A DNA stretch of 19,033 bases from Flavobacterium psychrophilum (GCA_945872875.1 CAMCBB010000026.1:1-19033); one strand, 5' to 3'. Shown: positions 8,250 through 16,465, counted from the first letter of the stretch. The notes: generated by a model not told the origin, from the sequence alone. Translations and numbers: made by a program.

Positions 8250-8672
8250 TTATTTTGCAGCGTCTTTATCAATATAGGTTTTATTTCCGTTCTTATTGAT
8301 GTAATATTTGCCTCCATTTGGTCCGGTAAATACTTTATTTCCGTTATACATCCCGGATGCTTTATCACTAACTTTTGTTGCTTTTTCTTTAACAGATGTT
8401 ACTTTTTCTTTAGCCTCTTTTTGAGAAGAATCAACTTTGTCTTTTACAGCTTTTGTTTTTGATTTAGTTTCTTTTTCTACTTTTTGAACTTCTTTTTTTG
8501 CCCCTTCTTTAGCTTCAGTAGCTTTTTCTTTCACTTTTGCTGCTTTTTCTTTTTTTTCTTTCACCACTTTTTCAGCAGTTGCTTTTGTTTTTTTAGCTTT
8601 TGTTTTTTTGTCTTGTGCATAAAATGTATTTGAGAAAACAAAAACCAAACACAATAAAATCAATTTTTTCAT
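8250..8672 (-). CDS. Exported lysine-rich protein with PBCV basic adaptor-like C-terminus
   Basis: A 140-residue exported protein. Residues 1-20 (MKKLILLCLVFVFSNTFYAQ) are a signal peptide with a probable cut before D21. Residues 21 to about 107 are a low-complexity Lys/Ala/Glu/Thr stretch with recurring KxKEKA-like units (KVKEKATEAKEGAKKE, KEKVTSVKEKATK), predicted highly charged and helical or disordered. Residues about 108-140 (GNKVFTGPNGGKYYINKNGN) match the short VFTGPxGGxYYI.xNG pattern of the PBCV-specific basic adaptor family, known from chlorovirus and diverse bacterial proteins. The gene has its own terminator and probably its own promoter. Function unknown; a strongly basic periplasmic or surface protein could bind anionic polymers such as DNA, LPS or capsule, which is inference. 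Another open frame overlaps the 3' end but has no comparable features. Confidence 0.85.
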   Translation of the reverse strand: MKKLILLCLVFVFSNTFYAQDKKTKAKKTKATAEKVVKEKKEKAAKVKEKATEAKEGAKKEVQKVEKETKSKTKAVKDKVDSSQKEAKEKVTSVKEKATKVSDKASGMYNGNKVFTGPNGGKYYINKNGNKTYIDKDAAK

Positions 8673-8698
8673 AGGATTAATTATTTTAAATTATCCTA
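8672..8698. repeat. Inverted repeat abutting the start codon of the lysine-rich gene
   Basis: TAGGATTAATT (8672-8682) faces AATTATCCTA (8689-8698), a hairpin of about 10 bp with one bulged base and a 6-nt loop. It occupies the whole region between a possible promoter and the ATG at 8672. It could be an RNA hairpin over the ribosome-binding region or a protein operator; no evidence distinguishes these. Confidence 0.4.
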
Positions 8699-8730
8699 AA
8701 AGTTACGAATTGTTTTAAATAAAAGAGCAA
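8698..8730 (-). promoter_or_regulatory. Weak candidate promoter for the lysine-rich gene
   Basis: On the minus strand TTG (8730-8728) is followed after 22 nt by TAACTTTT (8705-8698), one mismatch from TAnnTTTG. It is the best match in the 197-bp space between this gene and the outer-membrane protein gene. That space is otherwise AT-rich with no gene visible. Confidence 0.3.
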
Positions 8731-8869
8731 TTTTAAAGTATTATGTTCCTTAAAGTTTTTTTCTGAAATTCAGGTAATTATTAATTTCAAAGTTTGAAAA
8801 TTTTTAAAATTGGATTCAATATTATTTTATCAAACACTTGTTTTTAAACGGTTTACATTTAAATAATAA

Positions 8870-11800
8870 TTAAAAAAACGCTCTTAATTGCACATTACCT
8901 GTGTGAATAATTTGACTGTTGTCTGATTTTCGACCTTGATAATTAATATTTAAATCTAAATATTGCGTAAGGTTTTTCTGTACAAGCAAGCGCCAAGTTG
9001 AATTTTTTCCTGCCTGTAATCCTTCAAGCATTTGAAATGCAACTGGAGATAATTGGTCGCCAATAAATGCATTGTCATATAAGGAGTATTCTCCGTTTAT
9101 AGTAATTTTCTTTTCTCCCGAGTAGGTAAAAGAAGCACCAAGGCGTTGTTGTTTTAATTGTTCTAAATTATTAATGGTATTTTCTTTGTTTTTGTATTCA
9201 TATATAAAGGACAAACTGACATTACTATTAAACAAATACGAAATTTTTGGGCCTACAGAATAATTATTTATTTCGAAATTTCTCGAAGCATAATTATCCG
9301 AAATACTTGATGTTTTTGATTGTGAGGTATCTAAATTAAACAACCAACTCTTTTTAAATAAATGAGCATATTGTAATTGATTGGATTGTGATGAATTTTC
9401 TTGAGAGCCTATAGACAGCAAACTTTTTACATGACTATTTAAAAAAGTATAGGTGATAGAATGGTCTTGTTTTCCGCGATTGTAAAATAAACTATTTCTG
9501 AAATTTGTATTCAAACCTAATAAATTATCTGAGCTTGTTGAAAATGGATTGAGGTTAAAATTATCTGAATCTCTAAGAATTTTTCGATCAATAGAAAACG
9601 AAGTTTGGTTGTAAAAATAGGATAGCACTTTTTTAAATCCTTTTTCATTCATCCACTGCGATGGTGACAAAGTAATTGATTGCGAAAATTTATTTTGATG
9701 GGTTTTAACAAATATTTGATTCGGCAAAAACACCCTAATGTATTTTGCCTGATCTGGAAATGGCGCTACCTCAAACTCTTGTAATTCTTGAATTCCGTTG
9801 CCATTATAATCATTCCACATGTAAACGCCCTGCCCAGGATTGACTTGTAAATAGGTGAATTCTTGCTGGGCAATGGTTCCCGAAGCCGTTTCGTAAACCG
9901 AAGTAACTTGAATTTTTTGTTGAAAATAAGAATCGTTATACAAAATTCTAGAATTCAATGAAGGCTCTGTGCTCCTTGTCGGATCAGTATAAGTTAAGCG
10001 TCTATAGTTTACGAATGCCGATAAATTGGTTCTTTGATTTTGAATTAATTTCGATTTAATATAATAGGAGTCGGAGGTATTTACGCGTTTCAAAAAACCA
10101 TTCTGTAAACTATCGTTGGTTCGATGTAAATAACCTGCTTCGGCATAAACTTTCAAACTATCTCCTCGTCCAATAAAACTTCCAAACTCTGCATATTTTT
10201 GACTTAAGGCACTTAAATTATTAGTTGCAACCAATTTTTCTTGGTTGTCTTCGGCTCTAAAACTTCCACCAATCCAATTTTTGTTAAAATGATATTTTGC
10301 TAAAGTTTGATTTCGTGCAAAAGTTGAATTGGAAATTGTCCCCGAACTTTTTAGGTAACTTCCATTTTGAGAAACCATAAAATTCTTTTCTTTAATATTG
10401 GCCTGAATTACATTTCGAGTACCCGAAAAACTGTCGGCAAAATCTAATTTTTCCAATTGGTATTTAATTGATCCGTTTTCTTTTAAATCAAAATTCAACC
10501 CCGAAACCAATAAACTTTGATTTCCAGATGGATTGACAATGTTCCAATCACGGTTGAATTCTATAGTAAACAAGCGCTCAATTGTTTTATAATTACTTTG
10601 AATTTGTTGAAAATTTGCAAATGCATCCACATTAAATTTACCAGAATATAATCGTTGTTTGGCATTAAATTTTGCGGCAATTCCGTGGTTATTGGAATCA
10701 TCTAGATTGGAAAATAAATTCAAATCATTATTGCTTATGCCCAATTCAAAATCAAAATTCGTTTTTTCTGAAGGATTAAACTTTCCTAAAACAGTTGCAA
10801 TTTGAAGTTTGGTTGGCGCAACTAATTTGGTTACTGGTTCATAATTTCCTTGACGAATTCCATTTATTGGCGCAATATATTCATAAATTTTTCCAACAGC
10901 AGCGCTATTAGAAAGAATGTAATTACCTAAATTATTTCCAACCAAAGTAAATTTCACATTGTATAAAACATCGGTAGCAACATTCGAATATTGAAAGACA
11001 TCGATTCCTCCTAAATTGATTTTTTTGTACAATATTTTATTTTCAGAATAACTGTCTATATACGCAGAAGGTGCCATCATTAAGGAAGAATCGTCTCCAG
11101 CATTTATTAACACATTGACCTGGTCAGTTGTGAGATTTTGTTGCAGTGGTTGGTTTTTAACATCATTTTCAGAATATAAAAATCCGCCAATGCTCCATTT
11201 TTCTTCTTCGTGTGTAGCCCCTGCATAAGTAACAAACCTTGTGTAACTTCTTTCTGAATATTGGTATTCAATCACAATTCGCATTTCGGAAGTAATTGGA
11301 AAAAGGGAAGTGAATTTGATTTCTCCGGCATTGTAATCAATTACATAATCATTGTTTTCTCCTCTTTTAAGAAGGATTCCGTTCACATAAACCCGCTCCG
11401 AACCTGAAATCACCAAAACATACAATTCGCCATTGTTCCCTTTTAACTTGTATGGCCCCTGATTTCCTTCTCTTCCAGTGAAACTACTTTTTGCATATTG
11501 CCCTCTAACTAGAGCGGCCGAAGCAAATATATCCGTTTTGTTTTCAGAGGTTCCAAGGGTGAAATGCGTTGATAATCCTTGAACTTTCTTATTAAAATTT
11601 AGAAATTTGGATTGTCTATTTTCTAGAAATAAATCCCCGGCTCGAATGCTCCATTTGTCTGAAAATAATTCGATGAATATTTGATCAAATTCATCTAATT
11701 TTTGCGAATAGCCTCCACTTTGCAAAGGGATATTGGTATCTTGTATGGAAGCTCTAATCGAAACTTTATTTGAAATCCTTCCGGTAATTTGTAAGTCAAG

Positions 11801-12271
11801 ATTGGAATTTAGTGTTGAATTTTGGTTGTTACCAACGGTGATTCCACGAGTTATACTTCCCGAAGTGTTAAGGCCATCAAAGGGCTTAAAAGGTTTTATG
11901 TTCTCTCTTTTTAGAGCATATAAATTCCCGGCTTCGTTAGAAATGATTCTTGCATCATCATAAATCGAATAAGATTTGGTTAGAAATTCTGGAAATTTTA
12001 AATAGCGAATAGTAAGCGAATCTTGGGCGACATAATTGTTTTTAAAAATTAGTTTGGCCTTTTGAAAATCCATTTTATAAAATGTGGTGTCAACTAGATT
12101 TCCTTGTTTGTCAATAATCTTAAAAAAAGAATGATTGATACTTACTTTATCTATGGTAATGGTATCTTTGGAGAAGACAATTTTTTTGTTTTTATAGGGT
12201 GTTTCTATTTCTTGAGCAAAAATGCCCGAAAAGCAGAATAACAACATCCATAAAAATCTATTTTTTAACAT
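8870..12271 (-). CDS. Large uncharacterised outer-membrane-type protein (1133 aa)
   Basis: No named function. A signal peptide (MLKNRFLWMLLFCFSGIFAQ) is followed by a globular N-terminal part. The segment around residues 137-240 (GSITRGITVGNNQN, SNKVSIRASIQDTNIPLQ) and the segment around 272-341 (GSERVYVNGILLKRG, NDYVIDYNAGEIKFT) resemble modules found in large Bacteroidota surface proteins. The second half is rich in alternating aromatic/polar strands typical of outer-membrane beta-barrels, and the protein ends QLRAFF with the terminal aromatic common in such barrels. Residues 821-832 (DYNGNGIQELQE) form an EF-hand-like acidic loop that may bind calcium. It follows the aspartate kinase gene by 61 bp but has a -7 box of its own. 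Outer-membrane placement is well supported by these traits; the job is unknown. It is much shorter than SprA (above 2000 residues) and is not that protein. Confidence 0.85.
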   Translation of the reverse strand: MLKNRFLWMLLFCFSGIFAQEIETPYKNKKIVFSKDTITIDKVSINHSFFKIIDKQGNLVDTTFYKMDFQKAKLIFKNNYVAQDSLTIRYLKFPEFLTKSYSIYDDARIISNEAGNLYALKRENIKPFKPFDGLNTSGSITRGITVGNNQNSTLNSNLDLQITGRISNKVSIRASIQDTNIPLQSGGYSQKLDEFDQIFIELFSDKWSIRAGDLFLENRQSKFLNFNKKVQGLSTHFTLGTSENKTDIFASAALVRGQYAKSSFTGREGNQGPYKLKGNNGELYVLVISGSERVYVNGILLKRGENNDYVIDYNAGEIKFTSLFPITSEMRIVIEYQYSERSYTRFVTYAGATHEEEKWSIGGFLYSENDVKNQPLQQNLTTDQVNVLINAGDDSSLMMAPSAYIDSYSENKILYKKINLGGIDVFQYSNVATDVLYNVKFTLVGNNLGNYILSNSAAVGKIYEYIAPINGIRQGNYEPVTKLVAPTKLQIATVLGKFNPSEKTNFDFELGISNNDLNLFSNLDDSNNHGIAAKFNAKQRLYSGKFNVDAFANFQQIQSNYKTIERLFTIEFNRDWNIVNPSGNQSLLVSGLNFDLKENGSIKYQLEKLDFADSFSGTRNVIQANIKEKNFMVSQNGSYLKSSGTISNSTFARNQTLAKYHFNKNWIGGSFRAEDNQEKLVATNNLSALSQKYAEFGSFIGRGDSLKVYAEAGYLHRTNDSLQNGFLKRVNTSDSYYIKSKLIQNQRTNLSAFVNYRRLTYTDPTRSTEPSLNSRILYNDSYFQQKIQVTSVYETASGTIAQQEFTYLQVNPGQGVYMWNDYNGNGIQELQEFEVAPFPDQAKYIRVFLPNQIFVKTHQNKFSQSITLSPSQWMNEKGFKKVLSYFYNQTSFSIDRKILRDSDNFNLNPFSTSSDNLLGLNTNFRNSLFYNRGKQDHSITYTFLNSHVKSLLSIGSQENSSQSNQLQYAHLFKKSWLFNLDTSQSKTSSISDNYASRNFEINNYSVGPKISYLFNSNVSLSFIYEYKNKENTINNLEQLKQQRLGASFTYSGEKKITINGEYSLYDNAFIGDQLSPVAFQMLEGLQAGKNSTWRLLVQKNLTQYLDLNINYQGRKSDNSQIIHTGNVQLRAFF

Positions 12272-12293
12272 AAATAAGATAACTCCTAAATGT

Positions 12294-12301
12294 CAAAAGT
12301 A
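12294..12301 (-). promoter_or_regulatory. Candidate -7 box for the 1133-aa outer-membrane protein gene
   Basis: Minus-strand TACTTTTG matches TAnnTTTG, about 22 nt before the ATG at 12271. No -33 element is evident, so read-through from the aspartate kinase gene is also possible. Confidence 0.35.
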
Positions 12302-12332
12302 GTATTTATTATCCGAAAAATTGTTGTGGAAA

Positions 12333-13586
12333 TTATTCCTTGGTAACCACCTGCATGGTTTCTCTAGAAATTTGTTTCAATAACACCACTTTGTCTTTTT
12401 CTACCATTTCGGCAGCATCTTTAGTAAAGTGACGAATGGTATATAAAGAGACATTTTCGTTATAAGAAACCTTAAATTTCTTAGCAAGAATTGCTTTTAA
12501 TTCGTTGAAATTTTCAAATTTATCTTCCATACAAACCGAGAAACTAATCGCCGAATTTTGAATTAAGCTAACTTTCATTTTGTATTGGTGAAACAAAGAG
12601 AAGATTTCGCTGATGTTTTCCTCCATAATAAATGAAAAATCAATAGAAGATAAGGATAGTAACAACTGATTTTTCTTTACAATAAAACACGATGTTTTTG
12701 GTTCTAAATCTTCACCTTTTGAAACGCTAGTTCCTGGTAGTAAAGGGTTGATAAACGATTTTACATACAACGGAATTTCTTTTCTTTGAAGGGGTTGTAA
12801 TGTTTTTGGATGAATAACAGAGGCTCCATAAAACGCCAATTCAATAGCTTCTTTATAAGATATTTGATTCAGTAAAACCGCATTTTCAAAATACCTTGGA
12901 TCGGCATTCATTACCCCGGGAACATCTTTCCAAATCGTGACGCTTTCTGCACTAAGGCAATAGGCAAAAATTGCAGCAGTATAATCAGATCCTTCACGAC
13001 CTAAAGTAGTTGTGAAATTATTTGCATCCGAACCGATGAAACCTTGTGTGATGTTTAAGGTTTTTTTCTTAATCCCTTTTGAAATTAATTTTTGAGTCTG
13101 CTCCCAATCTACATTGGCATCCCGATAATTGGTGTCGGTTTTGATGAAATTTCTAACATCTATCCAATTGTTTTTGAGCCCTTTTTCATTTAGATAATAG
13201 CTCACAATTGTGGTAGAAACGATTTCTCCGTAACTGATTACTTGATCGTAAACAAAATTATAATTTGGCGATTTATTACTGCGTAAAAAATATTCTAAAT
13301 CGGCTAAGTGGCTATTTACAGTAAAAAACACTTCATGATCTTCATCTTCAAATAAATCTAACAATATTTGGTTGTGGTATTTGCGCACTTCTTGTAATGA
13401 GGCGTGAAACGCACTCGATTTTTCGAAGTAGTTTTTAATCACAACTTCTAGCGCATTGGTAGTTTTTCCCATTGCCGAAATCACTAAAAGCAACTCTTCA
13501 GCACCTACTTTATTTAATAAATCGAATACATTTTTTATTCCTTCTGCATCTTTTACAGAAGCACCACCAAACTTAAAAACTTTCAT
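12333..13586 (-). CDS. Aspartate kinase (monofunctional)
   Basis: Phosphorylates aspartate to 4-aspartyl phosphate, the first step to lysine/diaminopimelate, threonine and methionine. The N-terminal kinase domain has KFGGAS (residues 5-10), SAMGKTTN (37-44), the nucleotide-site TTLGREGSDYTA (193-204), IWKDVPGV with DP (219-230) and YGASVIHPKT (253-262). Residues from about 300 to 417 form a divergent regulatory region that fits paired ACT-like domains, the usual site of amino-acid feedback. At 417 residues it lacks a fused homoserine dehydrogenase. No other diaminopimelate or threonine gene is adjacent. It is preceded by the GNAT gene on the same strand and has a -7 box in the gap. I leave the symbol blank because lysC/thrA naming depends on the feedback class, which cannot be read here. 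Confidence 0.93.
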   Translation of the reverse strand: MKVFKFGGASVKDAEGIKNVFDLLNKVGAEELLLVISAMGKTTNALEVVIKNYFEKSSAFHASLQEVRKYHNQILLDLFEDEDHEVFFTVNSHLADLEYFLRSNKSPNYNFVYDQVISYGEIVSTTIVSYYLNEKGLKNNWIDVRNFIKTDTNYRDANVDWEQTQKLISKGIKKKTLNITQGFIGSDANNFTTTLGREGSDYTAAIFAYCLSAESVTIWKDVPGVMNADPRYFENAVLLNQISYKEAIELAFYGASVIHPKTLQPLQRKEIPLYVKSFINPLLPGTSVSKGEDLEPKTSCFIVKKNQLLLSLSSIDFSFIMEENISEIFSLFHQYKMKVSLIQNSAISFSVCMEDKFENFNELKAILAKKFKVSYNENVSLYTIRHFTKDAAEMVEKDKVVLLKQISRETMQVVTKE

Positions 13587-13632
13587 GTGCTTATAAATTC
13601 CAATTGTTAAATTTCAAATTCTAAATATTTGC

Positions 13633-13640
13633 CAAAGCTA
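13633..13640 (-). promoter_or_regulatory. Candidate -7 box for aspartate kinase
   Basis: Minus-strand TAGCTTTG matches TAnnTTTG exactly, 46 nt before the ATG at 13586 and inside the 73-bp gap after the GNAT gene. No clear -33 element is seen. Confidence 0.4.
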
Positions 13641-13659
13641 TTAAAAACAAATTTAAATG

Positions 13660-14136
13660 TTAAGAATTTGATTTTAAAAATGCTTCCATTCCTTGTTCAT
13701 CCATTTGAACTAAACGCCAATCTGATAAAACTTTAGCGCCTGTTTTTACATAAAAATCGATGGCATTTTGATTCCAATCTAATACCGCCCATTCAATTCT
13801 TCGAACTCCATCTTTTTTACCCTGTTTGATTACTTCTTTGTAAAGTGCCATTCCAGCGCCAATTCCGCGTTCTTTTTCTTTAACAATCAAATCTTCAAGA
13901 TGTATTGTTTTTCCTTTCCAGGTTGAGTAACGGTAATAATAAAGTGCGATTCCAATAATTCGATCATTTACTTCCGCAACAAAACAATGAAACAGCGGAT
14001 TTGGTGAAAACCCATCTCGAACTAAATCTTCAACAGTTACCACCACAGCATCAGGTTCTTTTTCATAGGCTGCCAATTCTTTAATTAAAGACAAAACAGC
14101 AGGCATGTCAGTTGGAGTTCCTTTTCTAATTATCAT
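13660..14136 (-). CDS. GNAT-family N-acetyltransferase (spermidine/diamine acetyltransferase-like)
   Basis: Acetyl-CoA-dependent N-acetyltransferase. The 158-residue product begins MIIRKGTPTDM, the usual GNAT beta1 opening. It has the acetyl-CoA pyrophosphate loop ERGIGAGMALYKE and the later VLDWNQNAIDFYVKTGA segment. The HLEDLIVKEKERGIG and VLDWNQNAIDFY segments most resemble the SSAT (spermidine/spermine or thialysine acetyltransferase) branch, but the substrate is not established. An in-frame ATG exists 12 codons upstream at 14172. I reject it because the exact TACCTTTG promoter box at 14182-14175 would start transcription at about 14170, at or inside that codon, and the extra residues (MFQNSNKNYLKS) are not part of the fold. 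Confidence 0.88.
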   Translation of the reverse strand: MIIRKGTPTDMPAVLSLIKELAAYEKEPDAVVVTVEDLVRDGFSPNPLFHCFVAEVNDRIIGIALYYYRYSTWKGKTIHLEDLIVKEKERGIGAGMALYKEVIKQGKKDGVRRIEWAVLDWNQNAIDFYVKTGAKVLSDWRLVQMDEQGMEAFLKSNS

Positions 14137-14174
14137 AGACTTTAGATAGTTTTTGTTTGAATTTTGAAACAAAA

Positions 14175-14182
14175 CAAAGGTA
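14175..14182 (-). promoter_or_regulatory. -7 box of the GNAT gene promoter; decides its start codon
   Basis: Minus-strand TACCTTTG matches TAnnTTTG exactly. Transcription from it would begin around 14170, so the ATG at 14172 cannot be the main start and the ATG at 14136 (leader about 34 nt) is favoured. No -33 TTTG is evident. Confidence 0.5.
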
Positions 14183-14248
14183 AATTTAATTTTGTAAAAA
14201 AGATGACATAATTCCCTACATTTCTTATGTTATTTTTAAATATTAAAT

Positions 14249-14256
14249 TACATTTG
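14249..14256 (+). promoter_or_regulatory. -7 box of the fbp promoter
   Basis: TACATTTG matches TAnnTTTG exactly, 26 nt before the fbp ATG, giving a leader of about 20 nt. It lies back to back with the GNAT promoter in the same divergent gap. Confidence 0.5.
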
Positions 14257-14282
14257 CGGTCTAACTACAACGATTTCGTAAA

Positions 14283-15290
14283 ATGGAAAACAAGAACACT
14301 ACTTTGGGTGAATTCATCATTGAAAACCAAAATGCTTTTCAATATTCTTCGGGAGAATTATCTCGAATTATTAATTCCATTCGTTTGGCCGCCAAAGTTG
14401 TAAATTACAAGGTAAATAAAGCCGGATTGGTTGATATTATTGGTGCAGCAGGAGAACAAAACATTCAGGGTGAAGATCAACAAAAACTAGATGTTTATGC
14501 GAATGAAGTTTTTATTCAAACTTTAATCAATCGGGAAATTGTTTGTGGAATTGCTTCCGAAGAAAACGATGATTTTATTACCGTTGCCGGAAATGATAAA
14601 AGCCATAACAATAAATATGTAGTATTAATGGATCCCTTAGACGGGTCATCTAATATTGATGTGAATGTTTCTGTAGGGACTATTTTTTCGGTATATAGAA
14701 GAATTACTCCATTGGGCACACCAGTAACCGTTGAAGATTTTTTACAAAAAGGAATAAACCAAGTTGCTGCCGGATATGTAATTTATGGTACTTCAACCAT
14801 GCTTGTTTATACTACTGGACATGGGGTAAATGGGTTTACTTTAAATCCAGCCATTGGAACTTTTTATCTATCGCATCCCAACATGCAGTTTTCTAAAGAC
14901 GGCTCTATTTATTCTATCAATGAAGGAAATTATGTTCACTTTCCTCAGGGAGTAAAAAATTACATAAAATACTGCCAGCTGGAGGAAGGCGATCGTCCTT
15001 ATACTTCAAGATATATCGGAAGCTTAGTTTCAGATATTCATAGAAATATCATTAAAGGTGGAATTTATATTTATCCAACCAGTTCTAAAGCTCCAAATGG
15101 AAAACTTCGATTGTTATATGAATGCAATCCAATGGCATTTATTACTGAGCAGGCAGGGGGAAAAGCAAGCGATGGTTATCAAAGAATTTTAGAAATTCAA
15201 CCTACTGAACTGCACCAACGCGTTCCATTTTTTTGCGGAAGCTACAATATGGTAGAAAAAGCAGAAGAATTTATGTTTGAATTTAAATAA
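14283..15290 (+). CDS. fbp: Class I fructose-1,6-bisphosphatase
   Basis: Hydrolyses fructose 1,6-bisphosphate to fructose 6-phosphate, the committed step of gluconeogenesis, in the cytoplasm. The class I signature is intact: acidic metal ligands in ASEEND (E93, E94), the core [13 protein letters not shown] (residues 116-128, with D117 and D120), the phosphate-binding [11 protein letters not shown] (244-254), and [13 protein letters not shown] (274-286) with metal-ligand E280. The 335-residue length is standard. It stands at the head of the plus-strand run. The HupE/UreJ-like gene follows after 47 bp and may be read partly from the same transcript. Confidence 0.97.
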   Translation: MENKNTTLGEFIIENQNAFQYSSGELSRIINSIRLAAKVVNYKVNKAGLVDIIGAAGEQNIQGEDQQKLDVYANEVFIQTLINREIVCGIASEENDDFITVAGNDKSHNNKYVVLMDPLDGSSNIDVNVSVGTIFSVYRRITPLGTPVTVEDFLQKGINQVAAGYVIYGTSTMLVYTTGHGVNGFTLNPAIGTFYLSHPNMQFSKDGSIYSINEGNYVHFPQGVKNYIKYCQLEEGDRPYTSRYIGSLVSDIHRNIIKGGIYIYPTSSKAPNGKLRLLYECNPMAFITEQAGGKASDGYQRILEIQPTELHQRVPFFCGSYNMVEKAEEFMFEFK

Positions 15291-15337
15291 GAAATATTTA
15301 GTATGTTTACCTTTATTAAATTTAAAAGACATTTTAT

Positions 15338-15931
15338 ATGGATGAATTTTTAATTTTTGTCAAAGTTGGACTCGAACATGTATTAAATATTCATGCTTAC
15401 GATCATTTGTTATTTTTAATAGCATTAACCGTTCCCTATGTTGCAAAAGACTGGAAACGGATAATTATTTTGGTTTCCTGTTTCACTTTGGGGCATACTA
15501 TTTCGTTGTTACTTTCGGTCTTTAATATTATAATGGTAAAAAGTGATTGGGTAGAATTACTAATTCCAATCACCATTTTTATTGCCGCATTATCTAACAT
15601 AATTTTTGCAGGTAAGGCTTCTAAAAACGGAACAATTGCATTTATAGGCGCAGTTACTGTGTTTTTTGGAATTATTCATGGGCTCGGATTTTCTAATTAT
15701 TTTAACACCTTATTGCCAGGAAAATCAACAGATAAGTTACTGCCGCTTTTAGAATTTGCACTTGGGATAGAAGGTGCTCAAATAGTAGTTGTAATTGCGG
15801 TTTTGATATTAGCATTTATTGCACAAACACTTCTAAAGTTTAATAAAAGGGATTTTAATTTAATAATGTCTAGTTTTGTCCTTGGAGTTGTGGTTCCCTT
15901 AATAATTGAAAATCCTATTTGGAAGAAATAA
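15338..15931 (+). CDS. HupE/UreJ-like (HupE_UreJ_2) integral membrane protein
   Basis: A 197-residue inner-membrane protein with about six or seven hydrophobic segments and no cleavable signal peptide. Conserved histidines and acids lie in or beside the helices: GLEHVLNIHAYDHLLF (H14, H19, D22, H23), TLGHT (H53) and FFGIIHGLGF (H114). These features match the HupE/UreJ_2 family, widespread in Bacteroidota. Classical HupE/UreJ proteins are linked to nickel for hydrogenase or urease, but no such enzyme is nearby, so a metal-transport role here is only a guess from the histidines. It follows fbp by 47 bp and precedes a dCMP deaminase gene that has its own strong promoter. Confidence 0.82.
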   Translation: MDEFLIFVKVGLEHVLNIHAYDHLLFLIALTVPYVAKDWKRIIILVSCFTLGHTISLLLSVFNIIMVKSDWVELLIPITIFIAALSNIIFAGKASKNGTIAFIGAVTVFFGIIHGLGFSNYFNTLLPGKSTDKLLPLLEFALGIEGAQIVVVIAVLILAFIAQTLLKFNKRDFNLIMSSFVLGVVVPLIIENPIWKK

Positions 15932-15935
15932 ATTG

Positions 15936-15964
15936 TTTGGTTTATTTTTGGGTTAGTATATTTG
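15936..15964 (+). promoter_or_regulatory. Promoter of the dCMP deaminase gene
   Basis: TTTG (15936-15939), a 17-nt spacer and TATATTTG (15957-15964) fit both Bacteroidota promoter elements. The predicted leader is about 37 nt to the ATG at 16008. This is the best two-box promoter in the window. Confidence 0.65.
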
Positions 15965-16007
15965 CAATCCAAAAAACAAATGAACTTCATACTTTGTATC
16001 AAACAAG

Positions 16008-16436
16008 ATGAAAGAAAAAAAGCAAAATAAATATGACAAGGCTTACTTAAGAATTGCTGCCGAATGGAGCAAGTTGTCTTATTGTAAACGCAAACAAGTT
16101 GGAGCTATAATCGTTCGTGACAAGATGATAATTTCTGATGGGTATAATGGAACGCCATCTGGATTTGAAAATTGTTGTGAAGATGAAGAAGGGTTAACCC
16201 AATGGTATGTGCTTCACGCAGAAGCAAATGCTATTTTAAAAGTGGCTCGATCTACTCAAACTTGTGAAAATGCTACCTTGTATATTACACTATCTCCCTG
16301 CAAAGAATGCAGTAAATTAATTCACCAATCTGGGATAAAAAGAGTGGTTTATAAAGATGGTTATAAAGACACTTCTGGATTAGATTTTTTGACTAAAGCC
16401 GGAATTGAAGTAGCTCAAATTGAAGATTTAGAGTAA
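16008..16436 (+). CDS. Deoxycytidylate (dCMP) deaminase, ComEB family
   Basis: Zinc-dependent deamination of dCMP to dUMP, supplying substrate for thymidylate synthase. The 142-residue protein has the cytidine/deoxycytidylate deaminase zinc site: HAEANAI (H70 ligand, E72 proton shuttle) and SPCKEC (C98, C101). The GYNGTPSG loop (45-52) and KRKQVGAIIV (27-36) are typical of dCMP deaminases rather than free cytidine or tRNA deaminases. Further cysteines C56-C57 in FENCCEDEEG match the family pattern. Length is usual for the bacterial short form. It ends 12 bp from the convergent small membrane protein gene. It complements nrdAB and dgt in dNTP metabolism. Confidence 0.93.
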   Translation: MKEKKQNKYDKAYLRIAAEWSKLSYCKRKQVGAIIVRDKMIISDGYNGTPSGFENCCEDEEGLTQWYVLHAEANAILKVARSTQTCENATLYITLSPCKECSKLIHQSGIKRVVYKDGYKDTSGLDFLTKAGIEVAQIEDLE

Positions 16437-16465
16437 CTAAATCCTTGACTATTGATTATTTAGTT
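16435..16465. terminator. Weak terminator-like inverted repeat between convergent genes
   Basis: AACTAAAT (16435-16442) faces ATTTAGTT (16458-16465) across a 15-nt loop, overlapping the last bases of both convergent genes. With no G-C-rich stem or T-run it is a poor intrinsic terminator. Its placement at a convergent junction is the only other support. Confidence 0.25.

Noticed and set aside
8051..8368. 105-codon minus-strand open frame overlapping the 3' end of the lysine-rich gene
   Set aside because: It covers a strong terminator and part of a gene with a clear signal peptide and a recognisable C-terminal module in another frame. Its own translation shows no family features.
8870..12271. 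SprA-type T9SS translocon pore
   Set aside because: At 1133 residues it is less than half the usual size. The resemblance is limited to general surface-protein modules and a barrel-like C-terminus.
15778..16002. 74-codon minus-strand open frame across the end of the HupE-like gene
   Set aside because: It overlaps the two-box promoter of the dCMP deaminase gene and is antisense to a recognisable membrane protein, so it is most likely a chance frame.
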